A DNA stretch of 64,000 bases, from assembly GCA_907163375.1 (NCBI GenBank), contig CAJQUW010015469.1, forward strand, positions 166,622 through 230,621, given 5' to 3'. The notes below the pieces were generated by a model. It saw only the letters and a list, made by a program, of their open reading frames with translations. It made no database searches and was not told where the DNA came from. Below, one piece after another: positions 1 through 8,277 of the stretch (the stretch's first letter is position 1; each line of letters starts with the position of its first letter). The translations under genes and the position numbers were made by a program. The stretch is from Prostheceraeus crozeri. Its lineage: Eukaryota > Platyhelminthes > Polycladida > Euryleptidae.

Positions 1-153
1 GTACTCAGCATCATTTCCTGGTATTAAAAATTCAATGACACTACCAGAATCAATACTCGTCTGTGGATAACGAATGGATACATAATTTCTAATGATATCC
101 GTCTGTATAGGTGTTCTATCAAATAAGCAAAGGGATGTGGTTTTACATTCCAT
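1..153 (-). CDS. Polinton major capsid protein, N-terminal fragment
   Basis: An open frame starts with ATG at 151-153 and runs off the left edge after 51 codons. It shows the pattern of the 'F54H12.2-like' protein of Polintons/adintoviruses: a LFDRTPIQTDI stretch, then an SGSVIEFLIPG block, then an acidic-aromatic end. That family is the double jelly-roll major capsid protein that forms the icosahedral shell. It is the most downstream gene of the minus-strand cluster seen here and begins only 2 bases beyond the stop of the pX-like gene. Only the N-terminus is visible, so the state of the full gene is unknown. The family call rests on remembered family pattern, supported by the neighbouring Polinton genes. 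Confidence 0.7.
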   Translation of the reverse strand, partial: MECKTTSLCLFDRTPIQTDIIRNYVSIRYPQTSIDSGSVIEFLIPGNDAEY

Positions 154-155
154 AT

Positions 156-545
156 TTAAAACAGTCCACGTCGTCTGCGTTTGCTAGGAGGTATACGAGA
201 TGCTCTTCGCTTACGTTTGCCTGAAGTAGAGAGTGGATTGATATGACTGATGACAGACCTGATACCAGCCTTACCGACATTCTTCAAACGCTGTATTCCA
301 TGACGCTTTAGCGATTCACGAATCGGCAATCTTCCTGAAAGTGCATCACTTGCTACATCTGCTGCTAATCCTACAGCTTCCTTTAAAGCTGATTTTCCCA
401 CATTTGCGATAGTGGGGAGCATCATATCTTTGACAGCACCCAATAGACTACCCCCTTTTTGACGTCTCGATCCAGCATAAAGGGGAAAGCCAGCTCCATG
501 ACTAGCATAGGAGGGGGCAGAATAAAACGTAGCAGTTTGATCCAT
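156..545 (-). CDS. Small basic virion core protein, adenovirus pX/mu-like
   Basis: A 129-residue protein with an ATG start (543-545) and no internal stop. Residues 30-40 hold a GGSLLGAVKDM motif. An amphipathic Ala/Val-rich middle follows (about 45-75), and the C-terminus is strongly basic with runs such as GKRKRRASR and SKRRRRGLF. Small basic proteins of this layout next to the capsid gene are usual in Polintons and adintoviruses, where they are compared with adenovirus core proteins pX/mu and pVI that condense DNA. It lies directly upstream of the capsid gene, as expected. The exact homology (pX or pVI) cannot be settled by eye. Confidence 0.6.
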   Translation of the reverse strand: MDQTATFYSAPSYASHGAGFPLYAGSRRQKGGSLLGAVKDMMLPTIANVGKSALKEAVGLAADVASDALSGRLPIRESLKRHGIQRLKNVGKAGIRSVISHINPLSTSGKRKRRASRIPPSKRRRRGLF

Positions 546-586
546 AGGTATTTATTTATTAATATTTACACAATTCATTACTTTGC

Positions 587-1658
587 TTAGGAACGTTGAC
601 TAACACGATAAAGGTCAGAATGACGAATCCAACTGTTCATTGAATTTGGATAGCCAGCCCATTTCACCAGGCTCCACTTTTCCCCTTGTCGCATTTGGTA
701 ACGAAGTACCTTTTCAATCATGTAGTCATCATCTTCTTTGGTGATGGGTGTTATCTCATGACGATAAAAACTCCCTTCAATCTCTTCACCATGATAATCG
801 CGAAGCTTGTAGGTAGTGGGCTTGAATTTCTTGTTAACCTCAGAGACAGTAAATATTTCTTCCGTCCAATTGGGAAGATATCCTATCGCAAACACACGTT
901 TCACCTTGGAAATGAGACCTTAGTCACTAACCTGAATGTCACGTTTACCTTGTGATGGTTGCCTGCGTTTAGCATTGATTTCACGGATTGTATCCACCAT
1001 GTCTGGAGTTATGTCAGCAGGTTTGTGACCAATCATGCGATGGACAGAATGATTGTAAGCGTGTACAGTATCTTGTAATACATCTGTCCACTTTTGTGCT
1101 ACTTTTGCAGTGAAATAGCGCCATAGGCGAGTTTTCAGTGTACGGTTAAAGCGCTCGACCACTGCAGCCTTATATGCACTTTTCACACTAAACTGTTCAA
1201 TGTTGTGTTTGCGAAATAAAGCACGCACATGTCTGTTTTCAAACTATATCCCTTGATCAGTCTGAATACGTGTGGGAATGCGTCCTTCACTGAAAATATT
1301 TTGGAAAGCCTCAACCACTTCTTCACCACGCTTTGTCTTGAGTGGTTGAACCCAAGCATAACGAGAAAATAAGTCAATGACAGTTAGGAGAAAGCGATAG
1401 CCTTTATTCTTTTTAGCTAATAAAGAAACATCAGCCAAATCTGCTTGCCATTGTTCATCAATATCATGAACGATATAAGAACGGTAGGATAACGTTTTCG
1501 ATAACGTTTCGTGTGTGCAATGTATATGCAGGTTGAGCTTTTAACCATCTCTTCACTTGTTTCTGTGAATAACCACTTGCTTGTGACAACTTTTTCACTG
1601 AAGCATAACCTGCATAATGCTTTGGGTCATAGTAAATTGATTTCAGATGTTCATCCAT
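587..1658 (-). pseudogene. Polinton retroviral-type integrase with chromodomain, broken
   Basis: The N-terminus (from 1658) reads YYDPKHYAGYASVKKLS, the typical Polinton integrase start, followed by a helix-turn-helix-like zone. The catalytic core follows, with Asp at 1439-1441 (QADLADVS), Asp at 1256-1258 (TDQG) and Glu at 1154-1156 (VVERFNRT). This is the DDE arrangement that inserts viral DNA into a chromosome. After a GYLPNWTEEIF linker, the C-terminus contains a chromodomain-like segment (WSLVKWAGYPNS, about 640-680). The gene is broken three ways: a frame change around 1489-1511, where an imperfect 12-base duplication sits, an in-frame TAG at 1244-1246, and an in-frame TAA at 920-922. 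The reading frame on either side of both stops is identical, so these look like point lesions. Confidence 0.85.
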
Positions 1659-1711
1659 CGTCTATTAAGAGGGATTGTTTATTTGCCTCAAAGTATCAGT
1701 CTTTTTCTCCG

Positions 1712-2500
1712 TCAGGGTTTGCATTTGTGTTTGAGTCCTGCTTTGCTACTTTTTTGAGCCGTCTTGTATGAATCACTTTTACAACATGTACTTAAGCAGT
1801 TTAATGACACATGAATGTTTGGCAACTCTGAACATGGGATGCAACATAGCTTCTTCATTAAAAGTCTGATAAAATCAAATGATGGATAACGTGTTGAAGG
1901 TTTTGGTATACGCTTCGGCAACTTCTCGGGTGTTTTCAAAGTTTGCTTGATTCTCTTTTTAGGTCTCTCTACACTTTGCAACTTTCTCTTCCTAGGTGTA
2001 GAATCATTTTCCATTTCCTGTAAGGTATCACGACCAAGAATTGCTTTTGGGACATTGAATTTCTTCATACTTTTTAAAAAGAACTCCCATCCTGTAGGTG
2101 TAAAGTGACGACGACGATCACGAACAGCATGATTAATTGAATCTTCCACTCTTGAGTCCCTAATGACTGCACCATCATCACCCACCACTTCACCTCGTTG
2201 TGTGATTTTCAAGTTGGGTTCGAGACTTCGATATAAGCTCAGTGCGCGATTGCGACAGGGTTTGGGTGAACCAAGCGAAAGATCATTGCGTATTTTTTCT
2301 TTCAATTGTTTCATTTCTTCTAAGGTAGAACTCTGCTTTATCAAACGATCATATGGATTTTTACTTTGTACAGCTTCTTGTTCATATTGCTGATTAAGTT
2401 GTGACATTTGATTTGCCCAAGGTTGATGAACACTCTGCATTGTAGTCAGATGTATATATTCTTCTTGTGGAATAGCAATCATGCGTTGAATACCACTCAT
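1712..2500 (-). CDS. Conserved Polinton protein of unknown function
   Basis: A 262-residue ORF with ATG at 2498-2500, which overlaps the TGA of the upstream ATPase frame as ATGA. The first half is rich in Gln, Glu and Lys (probable coiled coil, residues 25-75). Residues about 105-160 hold the most conserved-looking block, VEDSINHAVRDRRRHF plus PTGWEFFLKSMKKFNVP. I recall this as a recurrent Polinton/adintovirus segment in which a short 'RD/RK-hF-P-GW' motif precedes a helix ending in NVP. A basic linker (RKRKL, KKRIKQ) follows. The last 60 residues are Cys/Ser rich and look unlike the rest, so the true C-terminus may be frameshifted. Function unknown; a virion role is only a guess from its position. 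Confidence 0.6.
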   Translation of the reverse strand: MSGIQRMIAIPQEEYIHLTTMQSVHQPWANQMSQLNQQYEQEAVQSKNPYDRLIKQSSTLEEMKQLKEKIRNDLSLGSPKPCRNRALSLYRSLEPNLKITQRGEVVGDDGAVIRDSRVEDSINHAVRDRRRHFTPTGWEFFLKSMKKFNVPKAILGRDTLQEMENDSTPRKRKLQSVERPKKRIKQTLKTPEKLPKRIPKPSTRYPSFDFIRLLMKKLCCIPCSELPNIHVSLNCLSTCCKSDSYKTAQKSSKAGLKHKCKP

Positions 2501-3117
2501 AACAATTTATATATGATCATGGGTTTCTCAAAGAGATGACTGCGTAAGCGATAATCTTCAGGACACTCCTGGGTAAAGTCCAAAAATAAATAATTATAGG
2601 CTTTTTCCGTAGCAGCCTCAAATACTTCAATCAATGCTTTTGACTTGCGAGGATGAACTTGTCGAGATAGGAATTCAACTTGACTTTTATCGCGAGGATT
2701 TTAAAAGATGATGTAGTAATGTGTGTTTAGACGTCGAGTCCGTGCTTCCTTTCCACTTGGAAAAAGATTTTGCATAATAAAAATGATAAAGCATGGTTTA
2801 TGATGAGCAGCCTTGGTAAACATAGCAGTTACTTCTTGTGAGTTCTTACTCTCATTAAGTAAATCATCAAGAATGATAATATCATAGGGTTGAATATCAG
2901 CAGTGCTGATAATCCCCGGTTGAACCAAGTAACCCTTACCAACCAATTCACGATGTAAGTTATGTTGATAAATTCCATAGCACCAAACAACACGATTCGG
3001 TATGCAGTCAAAAATCTCATTACGACGCTCCAACAATTGCAGTGTTAAATGTGTCTTCCCACTATGAGAGGGTCCTACGATACACATAGTGCGATTACAA
3101 CGTAAACGGAAATCCAT
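2497..3117 (-). pseudogene. FtsK/HerA-type (A32-like) genome-packaging ATPase, nonsense-interrupted
   Basis: ATG at 3115-3117. Walker A is GPSHSGKT near residues 15-22; Walker B is IIILDDLL near residues 79-86; a glutamine-rich sensor-like FIMQNLF segment follows. This matches the A32/FtsK-HerA ATPases that pump DNA into capsids of Polintons, adintoviruses and larger DNA viruses. An in-frame TAA at 2701-2703 cuts the frame after 138 residues. The same frame stays open below it for about 67 codons (NPRDKSQVEFLSRQ and onward), ending in a TGA that overlaps the ATG of the next gene. The conserved C-terminal part is therefore still present and the stop is probably recent. Confidence 0.8.
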
Positions 3118-3156
3118 GTTGATTTTGATGAAAAGTCATACCATTTAACTTAGTAT

Positions 3157-3558
3157 CTATCCATTAATGGCTTTATTTGCGAGAGCACCAGCTAAACCTC
3201 CCAAAGCAGGGCCGGCAGCTGCCATGATGATAGGCGCTAAAAGTGGTAAGAAGCAACCACGTTGTGATAATAGTTTGCGCTTTGTAGGAATTGATGTTTT
3301 TGGATTGCTCAAGGTACGAAGAACTTTACCATGTCTGGCAATTGCATTGGCCTTTTTGCTATTTAATGTCATATAACGCACTTTTCGTATTTCCGCACAC
3401 ATTTTACGAATGAAGGCATTGTTTGCCAGCTTCATTGCCTCACATCGATGAGATGGCTTTAATTTTAATAAGCGACGAAGCGTGAGACAGAATTTTTTGT
3501 TTGCATTTGATTGACACTTTTGTCTGCGTGAACGGTGAGATGAACGACGTCTAGCCAT
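3157..3558 (-). CDS. Conserved Polinton small basic protein with hydrophobic C-terminus
   Basis: A 133-residue ORF without stops, ATG at 3556-3558. It starts with an Arg/Ser-rich basic leader (MARRRSSHRSRRQK), continues with a helical basic middle, and ends with KRKLLSQRGCFLPLLAPI followed by an Ala/Gly-rich hydrophobic stretch. The 'QRGGFLP-LLAPI' ending recurs in small Polinton/adintovirus proteins that stand near the ATPase and capsid genes; I recognise it as a family mark but not a proven function. A membrane-active or minor virion role would fit the hydrophobic tail. It lies 39 bases upstream of the ATPase start. Confidence 0.6.
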   Translation of the reverse strand: MARRRSSHRSRRQKCQSNANKKFCLTLRRLLKLKPSHRCEAMKLANNAFIRKMCAEIRKVRYMTLNSKKANAIARHGKVLRTLSNPKTSIPTKRKLLSQRGCFLPLLAPIIMAAAGPALGGLAGALANKAING

Positions 3559-3589
3559 TTTTACAGGCGGATGTTAGAGTGATCTTTGC

Positions 3590-3952
3590 TTAAACACGAC
3601 AGCAGCGTCGAAACATCACCGTCGTAAACGCAATGAAATAGAGGAAGACATTGAGTACAGCACTAGTAAAAAGCAATACACTGAGAACAGCCACAGTACC
3701 AGTAAGATAGTCAGAAGCAGATACATGTGTGGGTAGCCGTAATGTATCATTCAGTGAGGTACTATAGTTCAATGGAAACAGTTCAGCTGTGTCGTTTGCT
3801 GATATGTTATGAGCCAGACATGAACAATCTGTTTGTATGACGATATTTGTAAAGTTTAATGCCTTTGCATTAATTGTGCTTAAGTGGAAAAGGCTTCCCA
3901 TAAGCAACGTGTAGAATACATAACTCCAAGCAAGGTAATGAAAGAATACCAT
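3590..3952 (-). CDS. Signal-peptide, single-pass transmembrane glycoprotein
   Basis: I choose ATG 3950-3952, which gives about 120 residues beginning with a clear signal peptide (hydrophobic MVFFHYLAWSYVFYTLLMGS, likely cleavage after NAKA). The ectodomain carries several N-glycosylation sequons (NFT, NIS, NDT, NYS) and Cys-Ser-Cys. A transmembrane helix follows (TVAVLSVLLFTSAVLNVF, extended by YFIAF) and a short basic-cysteine tail RRCCRV. In-frame ATGs further upstream (4022-4024 and 4052-4054) would give a longer product but would bury the signal peptide inside and overlap the upstream gene more. No homologue is recognised; small membrane proteins are common in adintovirus-type elements. 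Location would be a secretory or plasma membrane. Confidence 0.5.
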   Translation of the reverse strand: MVFFHYLAWSYVFYTLLMGSLFHLSTINAKALNFTNIVIQTDCSCLAHNISANDTAELFPLNYSTSLNDTLRLPTHVSASDYLTGTVAVLSVLLFTSAVLNVFLYFIAFTTVMFRRCCRV

Positions 3953-4184
3953 GATGCAACAGTGATGAAAGTGTATTCGTAAACTGATTTGGTTTAAAAT
4001 TATAAGATAGCATATAGTCAACATCTTCACAGTTTGCGTGAATGATGATTGCATTACTCAAACGATGTATCATCTCTCTAAAATCATTGGATGATAATAG
4101 TTTTTCCAACACAAGAATCCACTGCCTTGTATAATCATGCTTTCTTATTTCAATGAGACGATGATACAGCGGTATCATGGTCAT
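3870..4184 (-). CDS. Hypothetical 104-aa protein overlapping the membrane protein gene
   Basis: ATG at 4182-4184, open to 3870. The sequence is helical and mildly basic at the start (MTMIPLYHRLIEIRKH) with Ile/Leu-rich helices and few low-complexity runs, which suggests a real protein. Its 3' part overlaps the glycoprotein gene by 83 bases in another frame, as often seen in compact viral gene clusters. No family recognised. The last ~25 residues lie entirely in the overlap and may be constrained by the other frame. Confidence 0.4.
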   Translation of the reverse strand: MTMIPLYHRLIEIRKHDYTRQWILVLEKLLSSNDFREMIHRLSNAIIIHANCEDVDYMLSYNFKPNQFTNTLSSLLHHGILSLPCLELCILHVAYGKPFPLKHN

Positions 4185-4222
4185 AGATGACTGTTTTAAA
4201 TTCGACTAGGATTGCATCAACA

Positions 4223-4732
4223 TCATTTATATACATTGACTGTTGAAATTATTTCTTGATCACAGATGGGACACAACATAGTTTCCAAAGGTACATAGCA
4301 CGTAGAACACATAACAGAATGACAACATGGTAAAAAGAGAAGAGATCGCTCCCTTTTAAAACACTCAACGCAGTTCCGTTCACATAATAATTTAAACGTC
4401 TCTTCTTCCAATTTCTTTCTAAAGTCACTTTTATTGGTAGAGTTACTTGACAAATCAGTTGCAAATGTCACCTTTTTTTTCTTTTTCACTCCAGATCGCA
4501 CCAATTTCATCCCATTTTCACTATCATTACATTGCAGCATGGAAAAATCCTCTATCAATCTTCGATCCAAATGATAATTCATAGCATGCTCATCTAGATC
4601 CATTAGTCTTTCAACTAAAGCGTCAGCTTTAATATTTTCATTTACATTTGTAACACTTTCTATAGACTTCAATGAATAGCCAAGCTCTCTTGCTACAGAC
4701 CATGAAGTTGGGAAACGAATGCAACTTTTCAT
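4223..4732 (-). CDS. C3HC4 RING-finger protein, IAP-like C-terminus
   Basis: ATG at 4730-4732 gives 169 residues. Residues about 10-55 (ARELGYSLKSIES to ALVERLMDLDE) resemble a small three-helix UBA-type domain. A basic linker with KKKKKVTF follows. The C-terminal RING has CVEC, then PCCH, CSTC and CPIC, so the eight zinc ligands of a C3HC4 RING can be assigned. RING proteins of this compact, C-terminal type resemble inhibitor-of-apoptosis E3 ligases, and single-RING genes occur in animal DNA viruses and Polintons. Likely role: ubiquitin ligase acting on host or element proteins; the target is unknown. The ORF is intact. It is the most upstream clearly recognisable gene of the cluster. Confidence 0.7.
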   Translation of the reverse strand: MKSCIRFPTSWSVARELGYSLKSIESVTNVNENIKADALVERLMDLDEHAMNYHLDRRLIEDFSMLQCNDSENGMKLVRSGVKKKKKVTFATDLSSNSTNKSDFRKKLEEETFKLLCERNCVECFKRERSLLFLPCCHSVMCSTCYVPLETMLCPICDQEIISTVNVYK

Positions 4733-4918
4733 CTTCAAATAATTTCAAATGATCATGAGTGTCAGGAATGGACACTCAGTCGAATATGCTTGATATGACT
4801 TGTACACCTTTGACAGTATTGATGACTCTGTGTAATCTAATACTTTACTTTCACAAACATGAGTTGTAGTAAAAACTAGTTGACTACACTAACGCTTACA
4901 TTTTATGACGTATGTGTT

Positions 4919-5190
4919 TCATAAAACATCATGATCAAACTTTTCTAACTATACATCAACCTGTGTCGCAGTAAAACTTTTACAAATCATGATACACTTT
5001 CTGATGACACTCACGCATAAAGTTCGATGATCAAACTTTCTAACTATACATCAACCTGTGTAGCAGTAAAACTTTTACAAACCATGATATACTTTCTAAC
5101 GACACTCACGAATAAAACATCATGATCAAACTTTTCTAACTATACATCAACCTGTGCTGCAGTAAAACCTTTGTACGACACTGACAAGAG
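4919..5190. repeat. Three tandem repeats of about 95 bp
   Basis: The motif ATGATCAAACTTTTCTAACT followed by ATACATCAACCTGTG starts near 4931, 5026 and 5121, each time followed by a GCAGTAAAACttTT-type segment and, in the first two, a GACACTCACG end. Units 1 and 2 are about 95-97 bases; the third is truncated. The array lies between the RING gene and the upstream small ORFs, so it could be a promoter/enhancer or a replication-associated repeat of the Polinton. No coding role is visible apart from the poorly supported ORF that enters the third unit. Confidence 0.75.
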
Positions 5191-5422
5191 CTTGTTCACT
5201 AGCAAAGAGAGAAGTCTGTGATGTGTTGCATGTGGCGCATGAATGTTCTCCCTTCATTCCATTCATCATTTTTCTTCCCCTCTGCATTCCATATCCGTAG
5301 ATATGTGGCGGGCTTGGGATCGCTTTAGCTGCATTAGAAGGTTGGCCCTTAAGAGGGCTCATGAGGCGTTCCCGACGAAGGGTGATGAAAGAATGTGTTG
5401 CATGTATGAAAGCTGATCTCAT
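5147..5422 (-). CDS. Doubtful small ORF
   Basis: ATG at 5420-5422, 91 codons. The product is Ser/His/Met rich (MRSAFIHATHSFITLRRERL, with a CATC pair near residue 62), has no recognisable domain, and its 3' end runs into the third ~95-bp tandem repeat. It lies 18 bases below the stop of the acidic ORF at 5441-5716. It may be chance; I list it because it continues the same-strand gene order of the Polinton. Confidence 0.2.
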   Translation of the reverse strand: MRSAFIHATHSFITLRRERLMSPLKGQPSNAAKAIPSPPHIYGYGMQRGRKMMNGMKGEHSCATCNTSQTSLFASEQALVSVVQRFYCSTG

Positions 5423-5440
5423 TTTTTAAAAGACTACCGT

Positions 5441-5716
5441 CTAACTTGGGCGGGACTGGCCGATCCTGCTGAGAGAGACTCTTAGTCTCTCTATGTCAGC
5501 GGTATCAACCTCCTCTACTACCACCCGACTGTCAGAGGGCGGTATATAGCCCCATTCTGTTGAATCGCTATCATCATCAAAAGCCGATGAACCAATTCGA
5601 TCAAGATTGTTATAAATCCTTTCTCGCTCTTCAGCCCGCTGAAACTCTTCAAATAGATTTCTAGGCTTCAACCGAGGCTTGTCAGGAGAGCTGACCAGAG
5701 TGTTCGGCGTCTGCAT
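5441..5716 (-). CDS. Small acidic ORF at the upstream end of the Polinton cluster
   Basis: ATG at 5714-5716, 91 residues, acidic and Ser rich (NNLDRIGSSAFDDDSDSTEW, then VVVEEVDTADIE). Phosphorylatable acidic stretches of this type are seen in small viral early proteins, but there is no family match. A TATA box lies 32 bases upstream of the ATG, which favours a transcribed gene. It is the first gene of the minus-strand series within this window. Confidence 0.4.
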   Translation of the reverse strand: MQTPNTLVSSPDKPRLKPRNLFEEFQRAEERERIYNNLDRIGSSAFDDDSDSTEWGYIPPSDSRVVVEEVDTADIERLRVSLSRIGQSRPS

Positions 5717-5747
5717 GACTGAAATGATATTAAATGAGAGTCAGCGG

Positions 5748-5755
5748 TTTATATA
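5748..5755 (-). promoter_or_regulatory. TATA box upstream of the acidic ORF
   Basis: On the minus strand the sequence reads TATATAAA, a near-ideal TATA element. Its 32-base distance to the ATG at 5716 implies a very short 5' leader. Confidence 0.4.
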
Positions 5756-7000
5756 CCAAGGGAGCACAAAGCCATGATTCAGACCTTCCTTATTTGGCCA
5801 TGCTTTTAACTTGACAACAGCAGTTTTACCATATATGGGCATCGGCAGTCACCGTGCTTTCTGTTACCAACTCCCAACACAAAGACGGATTCCCCCATGA
5901 CGCGAAAAGGTTTGACGTCAATGCTTGCAGTAACCGCCCCATTTTTACCAAGTTACAATGACAAACGATAGACGTTGCCAAGCCTGAGTTACTGAGGCTA
6001 GACGAAAAAAGGCCTGATAGCAAGCCAGCAACCGTTTGGGTGTTAAGCTCTTGAATCCGTTACAGGCATTACTCAGAGGGGATCTTATCCCAGCTCCAAG
6101 GCCTCGACCCACAAATCCAACCTCGGGCGGACAGAGCGTGCGTCATGTCACTGTGTTGGTATCCGGGCCCCGATTTCGACATGAAAACCGGTGGAGTTAT
6201 TTACAAGAGGAAACGACCCAAGTCGTTGCTTTGATCAGCTTGATAGCAAGCCGTAGAGAGCTTGATTCAGCAGCGTTTTGCAATGGAGATGTTTAGAGGC
6301 CACCCATGACAAGATAGCTAAGACTCAACCGATTGGCGTTCAAAGTGCTACGTTGAGAACTGCGTCAAATGCCCAACATGAGACATGAGTTGCCCCAGCG
6401 GTTTCGGTCTAAACTATGACACACTCCCTTGCCACACTTATCACTACGGCATCGTCCGCCGTCCCGAAGGAACACCCTGTCAGTGGAATATTACAGCAAA
6501 ACTCTCCGTGTCTTGCTCGCTTTCAGTGAAAAGCCGCTTAGTCCATGAGAAGACTGGCTCTTTAAAAATCCTTTCATTGACTTCAGCAGGGTCGAAAACC
6601 CCAGAAAACCTCCAAAACTACTGAATTTAAATTTTTCAACTTTTTAGCACTACTTATGAAATTTTATAAGTAGTTAATCACTTAGGGCAGGTCAATAGCA
6701 ACCGAACCTTTTTTGAATCAAGTCAAACGGACTTGTAGAAGCAAAGTTACAAGCCTTTACAGTTTTGGAGTCTTTTATGGCCTGGAGACGAAGGCCATCT
6801 CCGGGCGAACCTCTAAGTCTGACGCCTTAGCTGACTTCAGCAATGAAATTTTCTAAGTCGGTTTCTAACAGAAACCCGGAATTTGGAATGTCCGAAGCTA
6901 TCATCGGAGCTCAGAGAGACGACCTACCTTTGACAATCGCTCTCCTCTAAATGAAAAGTCTCCGTCGGTTCCCGCTTATATAGTGTGTGGCGATCAGCTG
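5756..7000. other. Non-coding region upstream of the Polinton genes
   Basis: Visibly richer in G+C than the rest of the window. Short ORFs here (for example 6036-6296 and 6385-6624, plus) have no family features. A small hairpin has arms 6649-6657 and 6666-6674 (ACTACTTAT/ATAAGTAGT). Another TATA-like TATATAG stands at 6977-6983. The outer end of the Polinton probably lies here or in the adjacent tandem block, but I cannot place a terminal inverted repeat because the opposite end is outside the window. Confidence 0.4.
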
Positions 7001-7015
7001 ATGACGTAATACCCA

Positions 7016-8090
7016 TCATTCAAACACTAAAAACCCGTCTATCTCCGGTTCTAGTGCTCCGATTGAGCTGGAAATACACCAATTCCATGTAGAATTTGAC
7101 GCTGAATCCAAATCTGAAATCCGTTTTCCCATCCTATGCTTCGTTTTGAAGCTACAACCCAAAACGTCCAAAATTCTAACTCTGTCGTTTTTCGCCAATC
7201 TCCCAAAATCTTAAATGACGTCTCACATCTAAACGAAGGCAGATATGAACAAGCCGTTTCTTTCAGTGAATTTGTCTAACTCTTAGCTTTCAAACGAGCT
7301 ATGGCACGACAAAATCCGTCCACTGGAAGCCAAGATCGAAGCTAGGTCTCCCGAGGGGGGAGTCAGAACTTTCTCTCTCCGATTGAGTTGGGAAGATGTT
7401 CCTAGACCCAAAATTGGCCAAAACGTCCGAATTTGCACTCCATTTTCCCATCCGAGCACTCCTTCTGCCCAAAAAACGACTTTTCTCATCCCAAAACCTC
7501 CAAAACCTGACTTTTTCCAACTCTGACAGTTTCCTGCCATTTTCCTCCCTAAACCCAAGAAAATGAGTCCAAACTGAGCTTTTCACTGCCTTTTTCTCAC
7601 TCTTAGCTTTCAAATGAGCTATTGCACGACTTTCTACCATCTCTACAACCAAAGTTGGAAGATCGGTCCCGAGGGGGGAGTCAGAAATTTTTTCTCTCCG
7701 ATTGAGTTGGGAAGATGTTCCTAGACCCAAAATTGGCCAAAACGTCCGAATTTGCACTCCATTTTCCCATCCAAGCACTCCTTCTGCCCGAAAAACGACT
7801 TTTCTCATCCCAAAACCTCCAAAACCTGACTTTTTCCAACTCTGACAGTTTCCTGCCATTTTCCTCCCTAAACCCAAGAAAATGAGTCCAAACTGAGCTT
7901 TTCACTGCCTTTTTCTCACTCTTAGCTTTCAAATGAGCTATTGCACGACTTTCTACCATCTCTACAACCAAAGTTGGAAGATCACTGCCGAGGGGGGGAA
8001 CAGTTTTCTCCTCACGGACCCATTCCTCCCAGCACATCCTTGGCCATGTCCCTCACCTTCCTTCCAGAGGGGGGGGGCTGAGTCATCATT
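7016..8090 (-). repeat. Tandem ~318-bp units with G tracts (poly-C repeat family, inverted copy)
   Basis: Two nearly identical units run 7351-7669 and 7670-7990 (TTGGGAAGATGTTCCTAGAC at 7389 and 7707, period 318). Each begins at a CCGAGGGGGG tract; further tracts stand near 7992 and 8071. The stretch 7250-7330 and the flank 7059-7200 match, in reverse complement, the block at 62.5-63.6 kb (shared GACGGATTTTGTCGTGC, AGCTCGTTTGAAAGCTAAGA, CAGAGTTAGAATTTTGG-type words). Long minus-strand ORFs here are a by-product of the repeat. It may be the terminal region of the Polinton or an independent repeat family. Confidence 0.7.
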
Positions 8091-8277
8091 TCACATTTTG
8101 TCCTTGCGCCTGCAATGGGGTTACTACTGCCATCATCAAGAAAAATGGATGCAACAAATAGTCTGACGGGAAAAATCGCACTTTGGCAACTGAGATAATA
8201 CTTTCTAGCGTGATGTGCTTCTCCTTGTATGCTTGTACATTGATAATCAAATAAAGTTTCGAAGACTAATGAATTCA

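Noticed and set aside
6036-6624. Two plus-strand ORFs upstream of the Polinton
   Set aside because: Opposite strand to the cluster, no family features, composition explained by local G+C.
7283-8037. Long minus-strand ORFs of 91-192 codons
   Set aside because: They repeat the same peptide with the 318-bp tandem unit and end at G tracts; no domain. Open frames here follow from the repeat composition.
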